From assembly GCF_018918025.1 (NCBI RefSeq), contig NZ_JAHLPT010000002.1, positions 202,358-266,357 on the forward strand: a stretch of DNA of 64,000 bases, given 5' to 3'. A program made the translations under genes and the position numbers. Below, piece by piece: positions 57,703-64,000 of the stretch (position 1 is its first letter; each line of letters starts with the position of its first letter). The notes under the pieces are model-generated. The model saw only the letters and a list, made by a program, of their open reading frames with translations. It had not been told where the DNA came from and ran no database searches. Source of the DNA: Oscillibacter sp. MSJ-31 (lineage in GTDB: Bacteria > Bacillota > Clostridia > Oscillospirales > Oscillospiraceae).

Positions 57703-58842
57703 TTACAGCATCAGCAGCGTGACTCCGATGGAGCCGACGATTGAAAGGAGCGCCGCAATGCCGGCAAACATGCCCCAGAATTTTCCCCAGCTGACCGGCA
57801 GGTCGCCGACCAGCTTTCCGGTCTGCCCGTTCATGGCAAAGAGGAAGTCCTTCCCCTGCCACTTGGTATTGAGCATCCACACGGGCATGAGGGCGTAATG
57901 TACCTTGCCCCGCGCCAGATCCGTGCTGCCGGTCAGACGGGTGCAGGTATCGTAGCCCTTCACGCTGCCGCGCAGCGCGGCGTCCAGCGTGCCCTCGCAG
58001 CGCTGATCCGCACGCTCGCGGCTCTCCTCCACGCTCACATCGTACTTGTCGGCAAGAAAGCCGGGAAGGTAGGCTGTGGAAAAACTTTTCAAGCCCTTAT
58101 AATCGTAGGGTTCGATGGAATCCATGTGATCGTCCGGCATTTTACTGGACGCATCCACCGGAACCTTTTCAAAAGTCACTCTGCCGGCGCGGTAAACGTC
58201 AAAATGTCTTGTCTCCGTGATTTCATAATCCCCGGAGGTGTAGGTGCGGGAGCGGGTTGCCTGATAACGGGCGTCGCCCATCGCCTTGCCGTCAAACATC
58301 CAGAAGGGGACGTAAACGCCGCGGATCTCCTGCACGTGGTTTTCGTTGGTAAAGGTCTTAGGCAGAAGAATCTTCCCCTTGTAGTGCTCTCTGAGCGCCT
58401 TGATGGCGTCCTCCCGGCTGAGCTTGAAGGGGAGGATGAAGTCCGGCTTCAGCTCTCCGGAAAACTGCCCCGGCACCACCGTGGGGTTGCCGCAATAGGG
58501 GCAGGATGTTGCCGCCGTGCTCTCGTCGCAGATGAGCTCCGCGCCGCAGCTGGGACAGCTGTACGCCTTCATGTGCGCGCCCTCCTCGCCCCAGTCGTCG
58601 CTGAAGCCGGAGGTATCCCAATCGCCGCCGTCGGCGGACGCTTTCTTCTGCTCCGCGGCCTTTTCTTCAGCCGCCTGCTGCGCCGCCGCGGCCTTCTCTT
58701 CTTTCTCCGCGTAGAGCGCCTCGATCTCCGCAACGTCGTAACTCGCGCCGCAGTATTCGCACTCCAGCTTACCGGAAGCGCCTACGAAGTGCAGCGGGCC
58801 GGTGCAGCCGGGGCATTGATAGTTGGTTACCTGTGCTGGCAT
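57703..58842 (-). CDS. TFIIB-type zinc-ribbon membrane protein, YdjG-like
   Basis: The 379-residue protein has two zinc ribbons (YQCPGCTGPL with LECEYCGASYD; YSCPSCGAELICDEST with CPYCGNPT), a charged linker, a conserved central region (FKLSREDAIKALREHYKGK, GVYVPFWMFDG) and a C-terminal hydrophobic helix. This is the layout of Bacillus YdjG. GAGGTGG supports the start. It would act with the TPM and SPFH proteins at the membrane. Confidence 0.83.
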   Translation of the reverse strand: MPAQVTNYQCPGCTGPLHFVGASGKLECEYCGASYDVAEIEALYAEKEEKAAAAQQAAEEKAAEQKKASADGGDWDTSGFSDDWGEEGAHMKAYSCPSCGAELICDESTAATSCPYCGNPTVVPGQFSGELKPDFILPFKLSREDAIKALREHYKGKILLPKTFTNENHVQEIRGVYVPFWMFDGKAMGDARYQATRSRTYTSGDYEITETRHFDVYRAGRVTFEKVPVDASSKMPDDHMDSIEPYDYKGLKSFSTAYLPGFLADKYDVSVEESRERADQRCEGTLDAALRGSVKGYDTCTRLTGSTDLARGKVHYALMPVWMLNTKWQGKDFLFAMNGQTGKLVGDLPVSWGKFWGMFAGIAALLSIVGSIGVTLLML

Positions 58843-58944
58843 AGATGGTTCCACCTCTTTCTTTTTCTCACAAGGAAGCGCCCGCCCGCGCTGCGGGCGG
58901 GCGCCGTTTGATACGCTGTGGTCAGGCAAAATATGCTGATGACC

Positions 58945-60690
58945 TTACTTGATCGTCATGCCGCTGAGGATGACGTCGGGCATCGTGCCGGGGACGCAGT
59001 CCAATTTCGTCAGTCCGATGGACAGCGCGCGCCCATCGTCGATCTGCGCGACGTACTCGATCCAGTCGTAGCCAATGTACTTGTAGGTGCGGCCCTTGAA
59101 GGTGATGCCGCTGATCTCACGGTCAGCGATCTCCTGATAATCTTTAAAGCTGTCCTTGTAGTAGTCGAAGTCCTCCACATTGGCTCTTACCTCGAATCTG
59201 ATGGCGCCCGCGCCGAAGGCTGTGGGATCGTCGTTTTCCACAAGGCATTTCTTTCCCTCGTCATACGACCAGCCGGACTCGGGGATCTTCGTCGTGATCT
59301 TGACCGCGACATCATCGTGCGCGAACTGCGTGACGGTTACGGCGAAGTCCTTCATCTTGGTGTTTGCGGTGGCGGCCTTATCCGCCTCAGCCGCCTCAGC
59401 CTTCACGGTATCAAGATACTTCTCGATGGCCTCCTTGCCGGAGAAACCGCTGGTGTTGAAGGCACTGATCTTATAAACGCCCGGCGCCTCCTCGGCGAAG
59501 TTGACGTAGACGTAGTGGCTGGAATTGTCCTTCGAGATCCACTTATAGTAGCGGTAGTTCTGCTTCATGTGGTCGCTGTACTCTTCCTTGACGAACTCAC
59601 CCTCCACGCCGAAGTAGTCGACGAGGTCTTCGTAGGTGGTGTCAAAAACATTGTTATTGACCTCGTTCATCCACACGTAGCCCTTCTGCACCGCTTCCTC
59701 GCTCACAAGGCCGGTGCCGCTGGGCGCGTTCGAATCGGTACCCGGCGTTGTGGTCTTCGTATCGCCGCTGCTTGCCGGGGCGTCCGCGCCGATGGCGTCC
59801 GGCATGGATTTGCCCGCCTTGATGAGGGGCAGATACCAGTCGTCGTAGGACTTGGGGCGAGAATCCTCATCCGCGTCATCCCAGTAGATTCCCCACGGGC
59901 GCAGATAGATCTCGTAGTAGAACTCATCCTCGCCGTTTTCGTAGTAGCCGTCGATGCAGATGAGATCATCCCAATCCGCCAGGCCGGGGTCAACGATCCA
60001 GTCCGCGTGCTCGATAGCGATATCCGTGAACTGGCCGTCCTCGGAGGTCATCGTGCCGTGCTCGCCGGTACCGGCGGTGCTCAGGGTGACGTTTACTTTG
60101 GCCATGAGGCTGTCTCGCGAGTAGTCCTCATCCCAGAGGCGGACGACGCCGGTCTTGTCTGCGCCGATGTCAATATTGCCGCAGATATCCCACCAGTCGC
60201 CCTCCATGGCTTCGTAATAGCCCGAGCAGCCGGTCATCTTCCACCAGCCGTACCAGTCGCCGTTCCACCAGTCGAGCAGATCATCGCCGGTCTTTTCCGG
60301 CGATGAGGAGGCGCCTTCCTTCTCGTAGAGGATGTAGACCTCGTTGCCCCAGAGATCACCGAGTTTGATGCAGCCGTCCTGCAAAACGCATTTGCTTTCC
60401 AGACCGTCGCGCTCGAGCGTCAAAGAACCGTCGCTCTCGAGCGTCCATTTGATGTCGGTCGCCTCGCCGCCGAGGCAGAACACGCCCTTGCCGCCGCTCT
60501 TGAGCTCGATGTAGCTCTCGCTGTCATAGAGGTCGGCTAAGGAATACCAGGTGTCGCCGTCGCTGGAGAACTCTGTGCCGATGTATTTGCCGAGGTTGGG
60601 GTCGGCGGATTTCCCGCCGTCCTTACCGCCGCAGGCGGTAAGGGAGAGCACCAGCACCAATGCCAGTGCAAGAGAAATGATTTTTTTCAT
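58945..60690 (-). CDS. Large acidic lipoprotein
   Basis: The 581-residue protein has a lipoprotein signal (LTACGGKDGGKSADP). The first half is rich in Trp and Asp and looks like repeated beta-strand units (DWWNGDWYGWW). A Thr/Ser/Pro linker near residue 310 separates it from a mixed domain with YRYYKWISKDNSSHYVYVNF. No family is recognised. It belongs to the same minus-strand cluster. Confidence 0.75.
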   Translation of the reverse strand: MKKIISLALALVLVLSLTACGGKDGGKSADPNLGKYIGTEFSSDGDTWYSLADLYDSESYIELKSGGKGVFCLGGEATDIKWTLESDGSLTLERDGLESKCVLQDGCIKLGDLWGNEVYILYEKEGASSSPEKTGDDLLDWWNGDWYGWWKMTGCSGYYEAMEGDWWDICGNIDIGADKTGVVRLWDEDYSRDSLMAKVNVTLSTAGTGEHGTMTSEDGQFTDIAIEHADWIVDPGLADWDDLICIDGYYENGEDEFYYEIYLRPWGIYWDDADEDSRPKSYDDWYLPLIKAGKSMPDAIGADAPASSGDTKTTTPGTDSNAPSGTGLVSEEAVQKGYVWMNEVNNNVFDTTYEDLVDYFGVEGEFVKEEYSDHMKQNYRYYKWISKDNSSHYVYVNFAEEAPGVYKISAFNTSGFSGKEAIEKYLDTVKAEAAEADKAATANTKMKDFAVTVTQFAHDDVAVKITTKIPESGWSYDEGKKCLVENDDPTAFGAGAIRFEVRANVEDFDYYKDSFKDYQEIADREISGITFKGRTYKYIGYDWIEYVAQIDDGRALSIGLTKLDCVPGTMPDVILSGMTIK

Positions 60691-60747
60691 AGTGAACTCC
60701 TTATCATCGATCCTGTGGTGCCGTGATCTGCGCTTGCAGCGGCGGCA

Positions 60748-61404
60748 TTATGCCTTTTGAACGACATTGCCGTTCTTATCCGTGAATTTCCCGGTGGCGA
60801 TCTTGACGAGGTCGATGAGCCAGCCGATACCGAAGAGGCCGCCGGTGAAGAGATAGAGAATGCCCGTGCCGATCTTGCCCGCATAGAAGCGGTGGATGCC
60901 CGCGCCGCCGACAAAGATGCACAGCAGCAGGAGCGTCAGCCAGTTTAGAGGCTTATCTGCGCCGGGCATTACCGCAGGCGCTACATAATCGGGAACCGTC
61001 TCGTCGGCAAGAATCTTCTTGATGGTGTCGGTCACACCGTCGATGTACTGGCCCTGCAGCAGCGGTCTGCTGGCAACGCCCTTGACGCCCTTGCGCATCA
61101 CGCTGTTCTTGCCAACGTCGATGCCGTTGATCTTGGCGCTGCTATCCTGCGTGACCGGCGTGATCTTGATGTGCGTACCGTCCTTGACGTGGAGCCAGAT
61201 GGTAACATCAAGGTTCGGTTCCTTTTCAAAGACGACGCGCTCGCCGGGAATACCGCCCTTGACGGAAAACGGCATCTGGAACGCCGTAGCGCGGGCGTTC
61301 AGCTTGTCATAGATCTCCTGGATCGTCATTGCGTTGGGGATATCGAATTCGCGGGGGAAGGTTGCGGTCATAGAGTCCTTCAAATTTTCGGTCAGGTTAG
61401 CCAT
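60748..61404 (-). CDS. TM2-domain protein
   Basis: The 218-residue protein has a soluble N-terminal domain of about 140 residues and a C-terminal TM2 domain: two membrane helices joined by a short loop (LTLLLLCIFVGGAGIHRFYA, then GTGILYLFTGGLFGIGWLID). TM2 proteins often accompany zinc-ribbon and envelope-stress proteins. Confidence 0.85.
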   Translation of the reverse strand: MANLTENLKDSMTATFPREFDIPNAMTIQEIYDKLNARATAFQMPFSVKGGIPGERVVFEKEPNLDVTIWLHVKDGTHIKITPVTQDSSAKINGIDVGKNSVMRKGVKGVASRPLLQGQYIDGVTDTIKKILADETVPDYVAPAVMPGADKPLNWLTLLLLCIFVGGAGIHRFYAGKIGTGILYLFTGGLFGIGWLIDLVKIATGKFTDKNGNVVQKA

Positions 61405-61517
61405 AATCGTTTCCTCCTAAAACTTTTATATTTTATATATTGTTGATCCCTTGCAGGTTTCTCTCATGTGGTTGTGTCATTTCTGCCGCAGCAGCATTCA
61501 TGCCGCGCGGGCAGCTG

Positions 61518-62411
61518 TCAGGGGCGGGGAGAACCGCAGTATTCGCAGAATCTGCCCGTGTTGGCGCCGCCGCAGGCGGGACACGTCCAGGGGCCTGCCG
61601 CAGGAATGTCCTGCGCAGCTTCGCGCATGATGATGTTCTCTTCCGGTGCAGCGCCGGCAGGCTGCTTGCCGCCGCTGCGCGCCTCATCGAGCGCTTGGCA
61701 GATCTCGTCGCCCATCTGACGATACTTGCGGTACTCCATACAATTTTCCGGGTTGACTTCGTTGGCCATTCGGTTCATGCCCATGGGCTGACCCATCATG
61801 GGCCGCTGCATATTCTGGGGCCGGCCGGGCATGGGCCGCTGCATTTGACCCATCTGTCCCATCATGGGGCGCTGCTGCATGGCAGCCGGCTCATAGTACA
61901 CAGAGCTGTCATTCAGCCGGAACCGCATTTCATCGAAATAGGGGTGCCGCACCGAGATAATCACGTCAAAATCGTAGGAATACTCGTAGCGGGGCGGAAC
62001 GTAGCTCACGTCCTTGCCATCCGAATCCTCCCGCATCTGCTCCCTGCGGTCCTCATCAATATCCACGCGGCAGCCGGTGATTGCGTCAAAGTCCAGAATA
62101 TCCGGATTGGCCTCCGCCAAATCCCGGGCGCGGGTAACGGTAAACCACCGATGCTCCTCGTCTATCAGCACCTTCCAACTCTCGCCGTAGGTGCGGGTGA
62201 TGCGGAACTGGGCGGCTCTGCCCCGGTTCTCTTCCCGGTAAGCAAGCTGCCCTTTGATGTCCTCCACCGTGGAGCGGCGGCGGTCGCTGAACCACGGCGA
62301 AAGCTTTTTCGCGCAGTCCTTGCAGAGATTGCCGTCCTCTAACTTGCGGTTGCCGAGAAGGCCGATCTTCTCGCCGCAGATGTCGCAGTACTTTTTATCA
62401 AATAAGCCCAT
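61518..62411 (-). CDS. DUF4428 and zinc-ribbon protein
   Basis: The 297-residue protein starts with a DUF4428 zinc domain (YCDICGEKIGLLGNRKLEDG, LCKDCAKKL), has a central domain with FRITRTYGESWKVLID, a Met/Gln/Arg/Pro-rich stretch (QMQRPMPGRPQ-type repeats, residues about 178-212) and ends in a zinc ribbon (WTCPACGG, FCEYCGSPRP). No membrane helix is visible. It likely acts with the SPFH protein next to it. Confidence 0.8.
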   Translation of the reverse strand: MGLFDKKYCDICGEKIGLLGNRKLEDGNLCKDCAKKLSPWFSDRRRSTVEDIKGQLAYREENRGRAAQFRITRTYGESWKVLIDEEHRWFTVTRARDLAEANPDILDFDAITGCRVDIDEDRREQMREDSDGKDVSYVPPRYEYSYDFDVIISVRHPYFDEMRFRLNDSSVYYEPAAMQQRPMMGQMGQMQRPMPGRPQNMQRPMMGQPMGMNRMANEVNPENCMEYRKYRQMGDEICQALDEARSGGKQPAGAAPEENIIMREAAQDIPAAGPWTCPACGGANTGRFCEYCGSPRP

Positions 62412-62414
62412 AAT

Positions 62415-62930
62415 CTATTGCTCCTGTTCCTGTATTTTTTGGAATGTCACCGTTTCTTCGCTCTCGTCCGGCCGTTCCAGCGTCAGCTCCAGCATTCCGC
62501 TGCCCTCGCCGTCCGCTGCCTCATAGCCAAATTCCTTGATCCTGCCAAGTGAAGCACCGTCCGGCGTCACAAGCTCGCGCTCCTCCACTTCCAGCTCCGT
62601 CCAGACGACCTTGCCCGGCCGGAGATAGGTAAAATGCAGTGGGGATGTCAGAACGGTCTCGCCGTCCGCGCGGAGAACGATGCCGCTCTCTTCGCCGATG
62701 TCGGCCTGCCAGCGGCCATCCGCGCTTTCCCACGCTCCCTCCAGCACGGGCCAGAGGGCGGAATTGTCCGCATAGGTGTGGTCGCCGTCCAGCAGGAACG
62801 CGGCATCCGGATTTTCCATGCCGTCGCCCCCGTCCATGATCTGATCTGTGACAAAGTGCTTATATAACCCGGAAAGGGCTAAACCCACGAGTATCCCCGC
62901 CAGAAGGATCCAGATCATCCGGCGCTTCAT
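62415..62930 (-). CDS. Membrane-anchored protein of unknown function
   Basis: The 171-residue protein has one N-terminal membrane helix (IWILLAGILVGLALSGLY) and an extracytoplasmic beta-rich acidic domain. Its start overlaps the end of the SPFH gene by 4 bp, and it ends 4 bp before the DUF4428 gene start. Confidence 0.7.
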   Translation of the reverse strand: MKRRMIWILLAGILVGLALSGLYKHFVTDQIMDGGDGMENPDAAFLLDGDHTYADNSALWPVLEGAWESADGRWQADIGEESGIVLRADGETVLTSPLHFTYLRPGKVVWTELEVEERELVTPDGASLGRIKEFGYEAADGEGSGMLELTLERPDESEETVTFQKIQEQEQ

Positions 62931-64000
62931 CCAACGATGTCCCCATCGTCAAAGGGATCACCGCACTCGGGGCAGAACTTGGGGGGATGCTGGGGGTCGG
63001 CAGGCTCCCAACCGCACTTGTCACATTTATACTGGGGGACGCCGGCGGGCTTTTTCGCGCCGCACACAGAGCAGAACTTGCCCTTGTTCACCGCGCCGCA
63101 GGCGCACGTCCATCCATCGTCCGCGACAGCGGGCTTGGGGCTGCCGCACTCAGGGCAGAACTTGCCGGTGGCGGTGGCACCGCAGGCACATTTCCAGCTG
63201 TCGCCCGCGGGCTTGGGCTCAGGCTTCTTGCTGCCGCAGTTCGCGCAGAACTTGCCTGTGTTGCCCGTCTGTCCGCACGCGCAGGTCCAGCCTGCCGCCG
63301 CCTGCGCCGCCTGCTGCTGCGCGCCCTGCTGATAGAGGGTGCCCATCTGCGCGCCTGCCATGCCGCCTGCCATGCCCATGCCCATGAACGCGCCGACCGC
63401 GCCGTTCGGGTTGCCCGCCGCCGTCTTCATCGCGTCGCCGGTCGCGCCCGCAAGGTGCGCCGCTGCGCGGGTCGGGTCCATAAACGCCGCGTTGCGCTGC
63501 ATCTCCTTGATCATCTTCTCGTCTTCCTCGTTCGCCGTGACGGAGGAAACGCCGAAGGAGACGACCTCGATGCCGCGCAGGTCGCGCCACTTGGCGCTCA
63601 GCGCCTCGTTGAGCGCGTCCGCCAGCTCGACCGTGTGGCCGGGCAGCGCGGAGTAGCGGATGCCCATTTCGCTGATCTTCGCGAACGCGGGCTGGAGCGC
63701 GGTGAGCAGCTCGGTCTTGAGCTGGCTGTCGAGATTCGAGCGGTCATAGTCCTCGCTCACGTTGCCGCAGACATTCGTGTAGAACAGGAGTGGGTTGGCG
63801 ATATGATAGCTGTACTCGCCGAAGCAGCGGATGCCCACGTCGATGTCGATCGCCGCGCGCTGATCCACGACGCGGAACGGGACGGGAGACGCCGTGCCGT
63901 ACTTGTTGCCGACGAGCTCCTTCGTGTTGAAGTAGTAAACGCGCTGGTCCTTGGGCGCTTCGCCGCCGAAGGTGAAACGCTTGCCGATGTTGCGGAAAAC
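62927..64000 (-). CDS. SPFH (band 7) protein with four C-terminal zinc ribbons, YdjI-like, 5' end beyond the window
   Basis: The visible 357 codons hold an SPFH domain (DQRAAIDIDVGIRCFG, SALPGHTVELADALNEALSA, VVSFGVSSVTANEEDEKMIK) and a Gly/Met-rich helix region, followed by four zinc ribbons (WTCACGQTGNTGKFCANCGS, WKCACGATATGKFCPECGS, WTCACGAVNKGKFCSVCGA, and one with YKCDKCGWEP). Bacillus YdjI has a similar SPFH core and recruits PspA. The frame is open to the window end, so the N-terminus is missing. Confidence 0.88.
   Translation of the reverse strand, partial: VFRNIGKRFTFGGEAPKDQRVYYFNTKELVGNKYGTASPVPFRVVDQRAAIDIDVGIRCFGEYSYHIANPLLFYTNVCGNVSEDYDRSNLDSQLKTELLTALQPAFAKISEMGIRYSALPGHTVELADALNEALSAKWRDLRGIEVVSFGVSSVTANEEDEKMIKEMQRNAAFMDPTRAAAHLAGATGDAMKTAAGNPNGAVGAFMGMGMAGGMAGAQMGTLYQQGAQQQAAQAAAGWTCACGQTGNTGKFCANCGSKKPEPKPAGDSWKCACGATATGKFCPECGSPKPAVADDGWTCACGAVNKGKFCSVCGAKKPAGVPQYKCDKCGWEPADPQHPPKFCPECGDPFDDGDIVG

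Overview
The window looks like a chromosome segment of a spore-forming, GC-rich member of the Clostridia, probably an Oscillospiraceae-like gut anaerobe. This rests on a type III glutamine synthetase, a two-subunit serine dehydratase, a met ABC operon, a formate/nitrite-type channel and the 5' part of pro-sigma-K. No 16S rRNA is present, so the taxon is an inference.

From 1 to about 29.9 kb the DNA is visibly AT-richer and mobile in character. The left end is an RNA-repair island: RtcB ligase, a Ro60-type TROVE protein (Rsr) and, upstream on the same strand, a tandem array of four (perhaps five) Y-RNA-like genes, with two WYL regulators transcribed divergently. Next come a plasmid-type ParM/ParR pair, sigma-like factors, a UmuD-like protein and a Y-family polymerase. 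The polymerase shares a promoter full of 10-bp-phased AGTTC repeats with an ImmR/ImmA-type switch. A pair of unknown membrane-associated genes follows, then a DNA-processing module: methylase-like protein, YqaJ exonuclease, RecD2 helicase, annealase-like protein, CHC2 primase and a catalytically dead PolC-derived protein. A HipA-like kinase cassette follows. The region ends at 29.86-29.89 kb in a 3' tRNA fragment followed by a tRNA-type terminator, which reads as the right attachment site of an element whose other end lies left of the window. No structural or conjugation genes are visible.

From 29.9 to 37.1 kb there is a McrBC restriction island, a tyrosine integrase with a duplicated arm-binding domain, a truncated gene, a type I toxin-antitoxin of the holin-like family, and a decayed phage lysis module lying against two tRNA-Ser genes.

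From 37.2 to 52.7 kb is GC-rich core chromosome: tRNA-Ser(GCU), tRNA-Ser(UGA), a formate/nitrite transporter, glnN, pyrG, metQNI with a LysR regulator and a Met-rich leader ORF, an Rrf2 regulator, lysS, greA, an aminopeptidase P and sdaAB-sdaAA. MetQ here is circularly permuted: its C-terminal half precedes its N-terminal half.

At 52.78 kb sigK begins but is cut after codon 69 by a skin-like intervening sequence whose large serine recombinase reads into sigK antisense. The rest of sigK is not in the window. The remaining DNA (55.2-64 kb) holds a GC-rich cluster of SPFH/zinc-ribbon, TPM, TFIIB-type zinc-ribbon, TM2 and lipoprotein genes resembling the Bacillus ydjGHI membrane-stress system.
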